Assembly (NCBI RefSeq): GCF_000010405.1
Contig: NC_009465.1
Location: forward strand, 434,001 to 498,000
DNA length: 64,000 bases
From: Candidatus Vesicomyosocius okutanii
Lineage (GTDB): Bacteria > Pseudomonadota > Gammaproteobacteria > PS1 > Pseudothioglobaceae
Direction of reading: 5' to 3'
In this document: piece by piece, positions 11,145-18,816 of the stretch
How positions within the stretch are numbered: the first letter of the stretch is position 1
How the letters are laid out: every line of letters starts with the position of its first letter
Program-made: the position numbers and the translations under genes
Notes under the pieces: generated by a model
Seen by the model: the letters and a program-made list of their open reading frames with translations, nothing else
The model's database searches: none
Told to the model about the DNA's origin: nothing

Positions 11145-11450
11145 TTAGAAAGGTAAGTTCATGTCACCCGTGATAGTTTTCATTTTGGCAGATGAGGCAT
11201 TAGCAATTTGTTTAACAGCATCATTCATAGCATTAAGAATTAAATCTTCAAGCAATTCTTTATCACTCATTACTTCATCAAGAATTGTAATATTAGTAAC
11301 TATATGTTCACCGTTTAATATGATTTCAACGCAACCACCAGCGGCTTTTCCAGTCGCAGATAGATTTTTGATTTCTGATTGTGCTTGTTTCATATTATTT
11401 TGTATTTGTTGGGCTTTTTTCATCATGTCAGTCATTCCAGCTTTAAACAT
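11145..11450 (-). CDS. ybaB: YbaB/EbfC family nucleoid-associated protein
   Basis: Small DNA-binding protein of the YbaB/EbfC family, 101 residues, near the usual 109. It starts MFKAGMTDMMKKAQQIQ and has the typical middle GKAAGGCVEIILNGEH and the acidic segment LLEDLILNAMNDAVKQI. The start is placed at 11450 because AAGGAG (11458-11463) lies seven bases upstream; the longer frame is not preceded by a ribosome-binding site. It overlaps the end of dnaX by eight bases, the conserved dnaX-ybaB arrangement. The third member, recR, does not follow. Confidence 0.93.
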   Translation of the reverse strand: MFKAGMTDMMKKAQQIQNNMKQAQSEIKNLSATGKAAGGCVEIILNGEHIVTNITILDEVMSDKELLEDLILNAMNDAVKQIANASSAKMKTITGDMNLPF

Positions 11451-13014
11451 GCTTAATCTCCTTAATTGAATTAACATTAATTTTTGTATCAAATATTTTT
11501 TCTAGTTTTTGCACACCTTCATCATTCAAAAATTTTGTTTGCATTTTTGTTATTTTCTTACTATGTGCTTGAGTTTTTTTTTGTGCTAATGTTTGAACAT
11601 TTAGTTTACCGAGGTTAATTACTAAATTTAATGTTGAAAATTTTTTTCTAAGTGTTGTTAACATGCTTTTTTGTACATAATTATTTAGTAAATTAGTAAA
11701 TTGATTATCTAGTGTTAGTGTTAGTGTTGTGTTATTAACATTGTCAAATAATGTATTTTCGACTAACATCTTTACACTACCTTTAAATTCTAGCGATAGG
11801 ATAAGTGTTTCCCATTGTTGTTGATTGTTAATATTGAGTATTTTTGGTTTTGTAATATCTGATATTTCTTTTTTTTCAATTAGTACTGGTGTTTTAACTT
11901 TAGACTTGATTTTTAGCGTTTTTTTTTCTGTATTAGGTTGGTTATCGCTACGAAATGCTAACATTCTAAGTAGCGTCATCTCAAATCCAATTTGATCGCT
12001 AGGAGCTAGCGCCATGTCTTTAGAGCCATTGATTGACATCTGATAAAAAATTTGTAAATCAAAGTTTGATATTTGTTTGCTAAGATTTTTAGTAGTTCTG
12101 TCACTTTTAGTATCAACAATTTGTGCAATAGATATTTTATGGAACAATGAACTTAAATCTTTAAGTGCATTGTTAAGGTTTTCGCCACGATGAGATAAAT
12201 CTTTAATAAAATTAATTACCGATTTAGCATCTTGGTTAAATAAATGCGTAGTTAAAGTTATAATATCTCCATGATGTACTAAACCTAGCATAGTTTTAAT
12301 ATCGGCGCTAGTTACTGTACCTTTGCCATAAGAGATTGATTGATCAAGTAAACTCAGAGCGTCACGCATTGAGCCTTTGCCAAAATTAGCAATTTGACTA
12401 AGGGCTAATTCCTCATAGCTTAGCGCTTCAGAATCCATGATAAATTTTAGTTGACCTAGAATTTCATCATGGGTTAGTTGCTGTAATGTGAATTGCAAGC
12501 AACGTGATAGAATAGTCACAGGTAGTTTTTGTGGGTTAGTAGTTGCTAATAAAAATTTAACGTGTTCTGGTGGTTCTTCTAGGGTTTTTAAAAGGGCGTT
12601 AAAACTACTATTAGAGAGCATATGTACTTCATCGATAAGATAAATTTTATAACGATTTTTGCTTGGCATGTATTGCGTATTTTCTAAAATAGAACGCATA
12701 TTATCCACCCCTGTGTGTGAGGCAGCATCAAGTTCAATTAAATCAATTGATTGACCTTTATCAATCTCAATGCAAGTAGAACACTTGCCACACGGGGTTG
12801 AGCTAACTCCTTTTTCACAGTTAATAGATTTGGCAAAAATTCTAGCAATACTAGTTTTACCAACACCCCGTGTTCCTGTGAATAGAAAACCGTGATGCAC
12901 ATTATTAGCATTAAGTGCATTAATTAAGGTTTTTTTGGTATTCGTTTGACCTACTAATTCAGTAAAAGAATGTGGGCGATATTTTCTAGCTAAAACTTGA
13001 TAGTGTTTACTCAT
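11443..13014 (-). CDS. dnaX: DNA polymerase III tau/gamma subunit
   Basis: Clamp-loader ATPase of the replicative polymerase. The start MSKHYQVLARKYRP at 13014 gives 523 residues. A frame extended to 13068 would run into the 4.5S RNA gene and lacks family similarity, so it was not used. Visible motifs are Walker A GTRGVGKTSIARIFAKS, the zinc module CEKGVSSTPCGKCSTC, Walker B YLIDEVHML and the SRC motif ILSRCLQF. Domain III ends near residue 360, directly before an A9 run (see separate entry) that may allow a gamma-like short product. The C-terminal tau part is short compared with E. coli (643 residues). It overlaps ybaB by eight bases. Confidence 0.96.
   Translation of the reverse strand: MSKHYQVLARKYRPHSFTELVGQTNTKKTLINALNANNVHHGFLFTGTRGVGKTSIARIFAKSINCEKGVSSTPCGKCSTCIEIDKGQSIDLIELDAASHTGVDNMRSILENTQYMPSKNRYKIYLIDEVHMLSNSSFNALLKTLEEPPEHVKFLLATTNPQKLPVTILSRCLQFTLQQLTHDEILGQLKFIMDSEALSYEELALSQIANFGKGSMRDALSLLDQSISYGKGTVTSADIKTMLGLVHHGDIITLTTHLFNQDAKSVINFIKDLSHRGENLNNALKDLSSLFHKISIAQIVDTKSDRTTKNLSKQISNFDLQIFYQMSINGSKDMALAPSDQIGFEMTLLRMLAFRSDNQPNTEKKTLKIKSKVKTPVLIEKKEISDITKPKILNINNQQQWETLILSLEFKGSVKMLVENTLFDNVNNTTLTLTLDNQFTNLLNNYVQKSMLTTLRKKFSTLNLVINLGKLNVQTLAQKKTQAHSKKITKMQTKFLNDEGVQKLEKIFDTKINVNSIKEIKHV
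11900..11928 (-). promoter_or_regulatory. Candidate slippage/frameshift site in dnaX (A9 run and nearby -1 stop)
   Basis: On the coding strand nine A residues (plus-strand T 11919-11927) cover codons 363-366 in the frame GAA AAA AAA ACG. A -1 shift gives AAC GCT AAA AAT CAA GTC TAA, a stop at 11900-11902, ending the protein after about 371 residues, just past domain III. This resembles the geometry used to make gamma in other bacteria: ribosomal -1 frameshifting in E. coli and slippage on A9 in Thermus. That it operates here is an inference, because A runs are common in AT-rich genomes; aceE also carries an A9. Confidence 0.45.
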
Positions 13015-13041
13015 CAAAATAGGATTGATTATATTAAAAAT

Positions 13042-13149
13042 GATAGCACCAAGAATATCATCCAACACATAGAAAATTATTACCGTTGCTTCTTTCCAGA
13101 TCTGGCGGAGTTCATAACCATTTATTGTTGGTACAACCTTGATACTATC
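13042..13149 (-). ncRNA. ffs: Signal recognition particle 4.5S RNA
   Basis: The minus strand contains the conserved SRP domain IV: CCGCCAGATCTGG, then the tetraloop-side sequence AAAGAAGCAACGG (about 13082-13110). This corresponds to GTCAGGTCCGGAAGGAAGCAGCC of E. coli 4.5S RNA. The outer ends pair: GATAGTATCAAG at the 5' end (13149-13138) with CTTGGTGCTATC at the 3' end (13053-13042), twelve pairs including two G-U, and an inner CCAAC/GTTGG helix continues the rod. The size of about 108 nt fits the small gammaproteobacterial type. A TAAAAT -10-like hexamer lies eight bases upstream (13158-13163). The RNA sits immediately before dnaX. Confidence 0.88.
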
Positions 13150-13155
13150 AAGTAG

Positions 13156-13830
13156 CTATTTTACATTTAGTTTAGTTTTATTATTAGCTAATTCTAAACG
13201 TTCTTGAGTTCCAGCATTTCGTTAATAGATAGCGTAATATCCCGCACTAATTTGATTTAGCAATGGCTGTTTTTATTGCTTTTAAAAGTGCTATTTTTTT
13301 CAAATAAATAAGGTTTAAATAGTGCAGATTGGTAAACAGCAATGCCAGAAAAAGCATAGGTTTTTTGTTTACAAGGGTTAACTGAGTGTTATTTGATGAA
13401 AAAACATTTTTGATTGTGGCTATGATTATCAATTAATAGAAAATGAACTAGTAAACTTATTGTAAGTATTAGCTTTGATAAATTATCATTACAAAGCATG
13501 CCACTGTTAATGACAATGAAAGGTTCATTTCCTAACATAGGCAATTCTTTTATAATAAATATCTGCAATTTCTAATAATCTTTTTTCATTGCTATAGTGA
13601 AGATTGATACCAAATTTTATGCCATTATCAGTATAAGACTTAATTTTGGTTACTTAAATATGAAATGTTAATGACTATTTTATTGATACTAGTATGTTTT
13701 AAGACATTAATTGAATAATTCAATTAATGCCAAACCTTAGATGCTTTAATTAAGGAGGTTTAGTGTATTTTAGTTAGTGGTATCCCATACATCTGCCTCG
13801 GTTTATTGCTAGGATTGTGCCAAATATAAG
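13156..13830 (-). pseudogene. murU: Relic of a MurU-type sugar-1-phosphate nucleotidyltransferase
   Basis: No open frame survives, but successive fragments in different minus-strand frames follow the order of MurU (N-acetylmuramate-1-phosphate uridylyltransferase). An N-terminal ILAINRGRCMGYH (near 13778-13815) corresponds to ILAAGxGxRMxxLT. INKIVINISYLSNQ corresponds to the TEIVINxAWL segment. KFGINLHYSNE, LPMLGNEPFIVIN, YAFSGIAVYQSALF and AGTQERLELAN (ending at TAG 13156) follow in the family order. At least four frameshifts or stops separate them. MurU acts with AmgK in peptidoglycan recycling; an amgK relic lies directly upstream. The nucleotidyltransferase assignment is firm; the MurU subtype rests on the neighbour. 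Confidence 0.75.
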
Positions 13831-13849
13831 ACTTCTTTAAGCGCTGTAA

Positions 13850-14250
13850 ACTTTAGGTATTTATTTGCTGTTTATCATACGTATTATTTAACCAATAATT
13901 GTACCATTTAAATAATAGTTGATTATTGTCTTTAATTGACATACGCTTAAAGATACATATATATTTCTAGATAACATTTATAATCTACATTAGTTTAAAT
14001 TGCTTATTAAATTGAGTAGTTGTTTGTTGTATTTGTTAAATGTTAGATTTTGAGGGGTGAATAGCTTATATTTTGATAAGTTCATAAAATGGTCGTCTTG
14101 TATAAATTAATATTTAATTTCCATTAAAACATACAGAAAAGTGATTAAACTAAATCCTAGTTGATATTGAGCTCTAAAATAACGACGAAAACTAGCATCA
14201 TTATTTGCATATGTGAGTTAAAAATCTTGATGATCAAAAAAAATTTCTAA
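13850..14250 (-). pseudogene. amgK: Relic of an AmgK-type aminoglycoside-phosphotransferase-fold sugar kinase
   Basis: The minus strand at about 14173-14205 encodes NNDASFRRYFRAQ, which contains the diagnostic D-A-S-F-R-R-Y-F-R of AmgK (N-acetylmuramate/N-acetylglucosamine kinase, APH fold). Upstream GLEIFFDHQDF and downstream ME-x-KY...FIQDD...KLFTPQ keep the spacing expected of the kinase N-lobe, but stops and frameshifts interrupt the reading. Only about 400 bases remain of a gene that is normally about 1 kb, so much has been deleted. It lies directly upstream of the murU relic in the order amgK-murU known from other gammaproteobacteria. Confidence 0.65.
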
Positions 14251-14279
14251 GCCAAATATGCAACATATTTAGGTATTCA

Positions 14280-15113
14280 TCATACATTCTTTAAACTTTG
14301 GTAGTAATCATAAACACGGCTCCAAACGTTACCAATATGACCATTATTAATTAACTTATTATCAACTTTGGTTATTGGCATAATTTCGCGTGTGGAACTG
14401 GAAATCCACAACTCATCTGCAGTGTTTAGTTCATCAATTGAGAATGAGGTTTCTTGAATAGAGATATGATACGCTTTTGCACTTTCTAACACTAAATCAC
14501 GAGTAATGCCAGATAGAATGTGAACATTAGTTGGATGGGTATATAGGGTGTTATTTTTTATCATAAAAACATTAGAAGTTGCGCCTTCAGTCACTTGAGT
14601 GTTTTGATAAAGAATAATCTCTTCAACATTTTTTTCTTTTGCTTGTTGTGAATACATAACATTGGCTAAAAGAGAGGTGGATTTAATATCACATCGACTC
14701 CAACGAATATCTGGTTGTGTAATGGCTGAAAATCCTGTTCTAAGTGTTTCCTTGGTTTTAGTTAACAAAATGTTAGATTCGATATAGACAGTTGGTGTTA
14801 AATTACTAAAACTATGCTGGCGTTTGTTACTTATACCCCGACTTATTTGTAAATAAATTGATTGTTCTTGATTGTTGTAAAATTTTAGAAGTTTATTGAG
14901 AATACTGTCCCACTTTTTTGGACTATATGGATTTTTTATTTTGATCGAATCAAGACTTGTTTGTAAACGCAATAAATGTTCATCAAGACGGAATATTTTA
15001 CCGTTGTAAATAGGAATTACTTCATATACTCCATCACCAAACAAAAAACCTCTATCCATCACAGAAATATGTGCTTGGTTTTTTTTAATAAATTCTCCGT
15101 TTAAAAATACCAC
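14280..15113 (-). CDS. dat: D-amino acid aminotransferase (class IV PLP enzyme)
   Basis: The fold-type IV transaminase family includes D-alanine aminotransferase and branched-chain aminotransferases. The 277-residue protein begins VFLNGEFIKKNQAHISVMDRGFLFGDGVYE and has the PLP-lysine region CDIKSTSLLANV, followed by the phosphate-binding EGATSNVF and the TRD/SS-TRE segments. The pattern WSRCDIKS.SLL and the position next to dacA favour a D-amino acid transaminase that makes D-glutamate or D-alanine for the wall. The start is GTG at 15113, overlapping the dacA stop (TAGTG), which indicates coupled translation. Branched-chain or 4-amino-4-deoxychorismate lyase activity cannot be excluded from sequence alone. 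Confidence 0.82.
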   Translation of the reverse strand: MVFLNGEFIKKNQAHISVMDRGFLFGDGVYEVIPIYNGKIFRLDEHLLRLQTSLDSIKIKNPYSPKKWDSILNKLLKFYNNQEQSIYLQISRGISNKRQHSFSNLTPTVYIESNILLTKTKETLRTGFSAITQPDIRWSRCDIKSTSLLANVMYSQQAKEKNVEEIILYQNTQVTEGATSNVFMIKNNTLYTHPTNVHILSGITRDLVLESAKAYHISIQETSFSIDELNTADELWISSSTREIMPITKVDNKLINNGHIGNVWSRVYDYYQSLKNV

Positions 15114-16240
15114 TAAAATCCAATAGTTTCAAGCATGCGTGAAAAAAAACTTGCTTGTTGTGCATGTTCAAGTGCAATAAGTGGAATACTAGCCATGGTT
15201 TTACCTTTAAACTGAATGAGAAGTTTTCCAACAACATCACCTTTATTAATAGGTGCTGATAAGGCTGTGTCAAGCTGGATAACTTGGTCTGAAAATTTGA
15301 ACTGGCCACGTGCTAGAGTAAAACTAATTATTTTTGATGTACCAACCTTTAACATGTTTTTAGTTGAGTTAGCGATAGGTAATTCTTTTTTTATATTTCT
15401 AATGGTCTTAGTTTCAAAAAAACGAAAGCCGTAATCAAGAATTTTTTGTGTTTGTGAAGTTCTGTCGTTGACACTACTAGACCCTAGAACAACAGAAATC
15501 AAGCGCATACCAAGACGCTTAGCACTAGCTACTAGATTGTATCCTGCTTTTTTAGTAAATCCAGTCTTAAGTCCATCTACTGTATGATCATTCCATAGTA
15601 ACTTATTACGGTTGTATTGTTTAATACCGTGGTAAGTAAATTCTTTTTCTGAATACCATAGGTAAAATTGAGGAAAGTCTTTAATTATTGCTGTTGCTAG
15701 TAATACTATATCAGCAGCAGTAGTGTATTGATTATTGTCTGGTAAACCAGAAGCGTTTCTAAACTGAGAATTATTCATGCCAAGTTTGCGTGCATATTTA
15801 TTCATATAAGTGGTAAATGTGCTTTCATCTCCTGCAATATGTTCAGCTAAGGCAACAGCAGAGTCATTGCCAGATTGAATAATCATGCCTTTAAGTAAAG
15901 TTTCAAGCTTCATAGTTTTTCCTACTTCTACAAAACTTTTTGAACCACCTGTTTTCCATGCTTTTTTACTGATACGTACTTCGTCCTCTAATTTGATACG
16001 ATCATTACTAATGAGTTGAAAAATGACATAGGCTGTCATTAGTTTAGTTAAACTTGCTGGTGCTCGTTTGTAGTGTTGTTTGTTACTAGCAATAACTTTA
16101 CCAGAATTGTAATCAACAATACTATAAGCAACAGCAGATATTTCTGGCGCTTTAGGGGTAATGAAAATTGCTGCTTGGATATTTAAGGTAAATGAGCATA
16201 TAAGAATAGTTAAGAATTTGATAAATAATTTGTTTTGCAT
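15113..16240 (-). CDS. dacA: D-alanyl-D-alanine carboxypeptidase, PBP5/6 type
   Basis: Periplasmic DD-carboxypeptidase that trims pentapeptide stems of peptidoglycan. The 375-residue precursor has a signal peptide (residues 1-24). The three active-site motifs of the class are visible: SxxK in APASLTKLMTAY, SxN in QSGNDSAVALAEH and KTG in DGLKTGFTKKAGYN. A C-terminal beta domain is followed by a short amphipathic helix, SFFSRMLETIGF, typical of PBP5 membrane anchoring. It is coupled to the D-amino acid aminotransferase by a one-base overlap. In relatives the order is mrdB-mltB-rlpA-dacA; here a mltB relic lies upstream and rlpA is not seen. Confidence 0.96.
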   Translation of the reverse strand: MQNKLFIKFLTILICSFTLNIQAAIFITPKAPEISAVAYSIVDYNSGKVIASNKQHYKRAPASLTKLMTAYVIFQLISNDRIKLEDEVRISKKAWKTGGSKSFVEVGKTMKLETLLKGMIIQSGNDSAVALAEHIAGDESTFTTYMNKYARKLGMNNSQFRNASGLPDNNQYTTAADIVLLATAIIKDFPQFYLWYSEKEFTYHGIKQYNRNKLLWNDHTVDGLKTGFTKKAGYNLVASAKRLGMRLISVVLGSSSVNDRTSQTQKILDYGFRFFETKTIRNIKKELPIANSTKNMLKVGTSKIISFTLARGQFKFSDQVIQLDTALSAPINKGDVVGKLLIQFKGKTMASIPLIALEHAQQASFFSRMLETIGF

Positions 16241-16399
16241 AAAATATTAGTTATTTAGTTAATTAAATACTTGTTTTAACTTGCTTTAGAGTTGATAAAG
16301 CATATCTATTATTGTGATTATAATATGGTAGTACTTAAAAATTATAAAAAGTAAGCAAAGTTTTATTGATTGACTATCTTTAGTAGGTTAATGAATTCC

Positions 16400-16745
16400 A
16401 ATTTGGTTTTATTTTTAATATCTTGATGAATATTCAAATCCTTATTCCGCCAATACTGGATATTTTTTCTATGTATATTAGTATTTAATTTCAGCACGTC
16501 TAAGTGTTGCTAAGTTATTTTTACAAAACAATCAATGTTATCTTTAATGCGTTCCTAAATAATAAACAAACCTTTATATTTGTCCCAAGACATGATTTTT
16601 TCTTTTTTCTTTTATCTGCAAGTATTCATTTAACTTATTAAAAAGTAAAGAGTAATTTATCTTTATTAGATTTGTGATTTTTCACTATTATTTTTAATAA
16701 GATCATGGGTTACTTGAAAATTAATTTTTAGTAAAAACTAAGTTA
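16400..16745 (-). pseudogene. mltB: Relic of membrane-bound lytic transglycosylase B
   Basis: In the 530-base gap between rodA and dacA the minus strand retains SWDKYKGLFI (16563-16592), then ERIKDNID and, in another frame, LATLRRAEIKY (16481-16513). Together these match the MltB segment W-x-x-Y-r-x-x-F-i...R-I..G..FW....a-t-L-a-r-A-e-x-x-Y-G-V-P that precedes the catalytic glutamate. Stops and frameshifts occur throughout, and the catalytic region and the rest of the approximately 330-residue enzyme are gone. Position supports the call, since mltB follows mrdB (rodA) in many gammaproteobacteria. Nothing recognisable is left of rlpA. Confidence 0.65.
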
Positions 16746-16773
16746 GGAAATCAAGGAAGCAAGAGTATGTACA

Positions 16774-17913
16774 TTATTTTTGTAAGTAACTTGGTGTTTT
16801 ATGTTTACGAATTGCCATGATAATGCCAAAACTAGACATTAAAGTAATGATTGATGATCCGCCATAACTAATCATTGGTAATGGTACGCCTACTACAGGT
16901 AATAGTCCAGATACCATGCCAACATTAACAAAAATATAAGTAAAAAAGACAAAAGTCAAACTCAAGCCTAATAATTTTGAAAAATTATCCTCCGATTGAA
17001 AAGAAATTATTAGTAGTCGGTAAATAATTAACCCATACAAGGTAAATAAAAATATAATTCCTATAAACCCTAGTTCTTCAGCAATAACAGCAAAGATAAA
17101 GTCAGTTGTATGCTCAGGTAAAAAATTAAGATGAGATTGAGAACCTTGTCCTAAGCCTTTACCAATTAAACCACCAGAGCCAATTGCAATTTTTGATTGC
17201 AAGATATGATAGCCAGAACCTAACGGGTCAGAACTTGGGTCAAATAAGGTCATAATACGTTCTTTTTGATAACCTATTAATAGGTAATTCCATAAGACGT
17301 AGACGCCTAACATAGTGATTGATGAAATCAAAGTAAAATTTAGCCAATTATTTTTAACAATTTGAATGCGGACACCAGAAAAAAATAATACATAAAAACC
17401 AGATGCAGCAATTAATAGTGAAGTACCTAAATCTGGTTGTTTAGCGATGAGTATTACAATTAAAATAATAGCAACAATGGATAGAAAAATTGGTAGTAGT
17501 TTTGGTAAAAATGTTTTCTCACTTAAAATTGAAGCAATAGCAATAGGGACGATAACTTTCATAATTTCAGAAGGTTGGAAACGTATAAAACCAAAATTAA
17601 GCCAACGTTGAGCGCCCCCACTATTTGAACCAAAAAATAAGACGAGAAATAGCAAAAATATACCAAACAACATTAAATAAGGAGAGAAACGTTTAAGTTC
17701 GTAAGGTGGTATTTGGGCAATAATTAACATTGCACAAATTGCCAGTGCAAAGTGGAAGGCTTGCTTATACATAGTTTGCATAGAACCTTCTGAAGCTGAA
17801 TAAAGCACAATAAGTCCAAACCCACTAAGTGCTATAATTAATAAAAATAAAGGAGTATCTATCTTGAAATAATGCCAATAATAACGTATTTGTGCAACAC
17901 TTAATAATTTCAT
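16774..17913 (-). CDS. rodA: Rod-shape-determining SEDS glycosyltransferase RodA
   Basis: SEDS-family peptidoglycan polymerase of the elongation machinery, 379 residues with about ten membrane segments. Typical motifs are RWLNFGFIRFQPSEIMK, LLIAKQPDLGTSLL, GKGLGQGSQSHLNFLPE-HTTDFIF and GLLPVVGVPLPMISYGGSS. GxGxGxGSQ-xxLxFLPExHTDFIF and the L-P-V-V-G-V-P-L-P ending are characteristic of RodA rather than FtsW. The start ATG overlaps the end of the Mth938-like gene by four bases. The partner transpeptidase gene mrdA is not next to it. It is intact, whereas the paralogous division gene ftsW is a relic at 43485-44200. Confidence 0.96.
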   Translation of the reverse strand: MKLLSVAQIRYYWHYFKIDTPLFLLIIALSGFGLIVLYSASEGSMQTMYKQAFHFALAICAMLIIAQIPPYELKRFSPYLMLFGIFLLFLVLFFGSNSGGAQRWLNFGFIRFQPSEIMKVIVPIAIASILSEKTFLPKLLPIFLSIVAIILIVILIAKQPDLGTSLLIAASGFYVLFFSGVRIQIVKNNWLNFTLISSITMLGVYVLWNYLLIGYQKERIMTLFDPSSDPLGSGYHILQSKIAIGSGGLIGKGLGQGSQSHLNFLPEHTTDFIFAVIAEELGFIGIIFLFTLYGLIIYRLLIISFQSEDNFSKLLGLSLTFVFFTYIFVNVGMVSGLLPVVGVPLPMISYGGSSIITLMSSFGIIMAIRKHKTPSYLQK

Positions 17914-18272
17914 AATAATAACAAACCAACTGATCTAGCATCAGATAGTAGTAAATTAAAACTTCTACAAGCTGATTTATTATTCATAATTTCAGTATTA
18001 ATACCCATTTGACGAATAGCTATCTGTTGTTTTGGATGTAAAAATTTATGTGTTAAGCCTGTACCAATAATTAATAAATTAATACTATCTTGATTGGATA
18101 GAGGGAATAACGAAATTTTATTAATATCATTGAGATGATTGATATTAATTTCACAATAGTAACTACAAGAAATAAAACAAGGTATTTTAAGCTGTATATG
18201 TGTTAATTTAACATGGTATTCTTTGACGGAAATAATACTGTTATAATCTGCCTCTTGTTGGTTAAATTCCAT
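17910..18272 (-). CDS. Mth938/NDUFAF3-like domain protein (DUF498)
   Basis: A 120-residue protein from ATG 18272; an ATG at 18308 is also possible, but MEFNQQEADY better matches the short N-terminus of the family. The C-terminal half, LLIIGTGLTHKFLHPKQQ, ...MGINTEIMNNKSACRSFNLL and ARSVGLLLL, is typical of the Mth938 fold (Xcc981-like, human NDUFAF3 homologues). Members often sit near sec or cell-envelope genes; the biochemical role is unknown. The stop overlaps the rodA start (ATGA), so the two are probably co-transcribed from a promoter in the 82-base divergent spacer to the Sel1 gene. Confidence 0.75.
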   Translation of the reverse strand: MEFNQQEADYNSIISVKEYHVKLTHIQLKIPCFISCSYYCEININHLNDINKISLFPLSNQDSINLLIIGTGLTHKFLHPKQQIAIRQMGINTEIMNNKSACRSFNLLLSDARSVGLLLL

Positions 18273-18354
18273 GGTATTACAGCGATTATTTGATGAATAA
18301 AAGCACATTATAACAGTGTAAAATTAATTCTATTTTCTATTATCAGAGGAACAG

Positions 18355-18804
18355 ATGTCAGATTCAAGTAATATAGATATATATAATGCAGATTTATCCA
18401 GTGGTGTCACTGCTTTTGATACTAAGAATTTTACCATGGCATATCAATTATTAGCTCCGCTGGCTACAAAAGGTAATGCTGAGGCCTTATGGCGTGTTGG
18501 CATGATGCAAATGAACGGTTTAGGTATGGTCGAAAACCAGCCTTTAGGGTTTGAAAATTTTTTACAAGCAGCAGGAAAAGGACATGCATTTGCTCATCAT
18601 ATGCTAGGGGTGGCATATATGACTGGAGAGGGTGTAGAAAAAGATATTATACAGTCTATTGAGTGGTTTAAAAAAGGTGCTAAATTTGGTATTTCTGGTC
18701 CAATGTACACACTAGGTATGTTGTTTGAAGATGGTAAAGAAGTTAAACAAGATTTAGAAAAAGCACAATTTTGGTTCGACAAAGCCGATAGAGTAAGCCT
18801 TTAA
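18355..18804 (+). CDS. Sel1-repeat (TPR-like) protein
   Basis: A 149-residue protein without signal peptide, made of three Sel1-like repeats. They begin near AEALWRVGMMQMNGLG, AFAHHMLGVAYMTGEGV and GPMYTLGMLFEDGKEV, each ending in an A-x-x-W-F-x-K-A-type helix. Such repeats serve as protein interaction scaffolds; no specific partner is indicated. AGAGGA lies four bases before the ATG and supports the start. It is transcribed away from the Mth938-rodA genes and is 12 bases upstream of gltX, suggesting joint transcription. Confidence 0.8.
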   Translation: MSDSSNIDIYNADLSSGVTAFDTKNFTMAYQLLAPLATKGNAEALWRVGMMQMNGLGMVENQPLGFENFLQAAGKGHAFAHHMLGVAYMTGEGVEKDIIQSIEWFKKGAKFGISGPMYTLGMLFEDGKEVKQDLEKAQFWFDKADRVSL

Positions 18805-18816
18805 CATTAAAAAATA

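Noticed and set aside
13015..13068. Extended N-terminus of dnaX
   Set aside because: The extension overlaps the 4.5S RNA, has no similarity to DnaX, and MSKHYQVLARKYRP at 13014 is the typical start.
13247..13432. 61-codon minus-strand open frame
   Set aside because: It lies within the murU relic and partly shares or shifts its frames; the collinear MurU fragments explain the region better than a separate gene.
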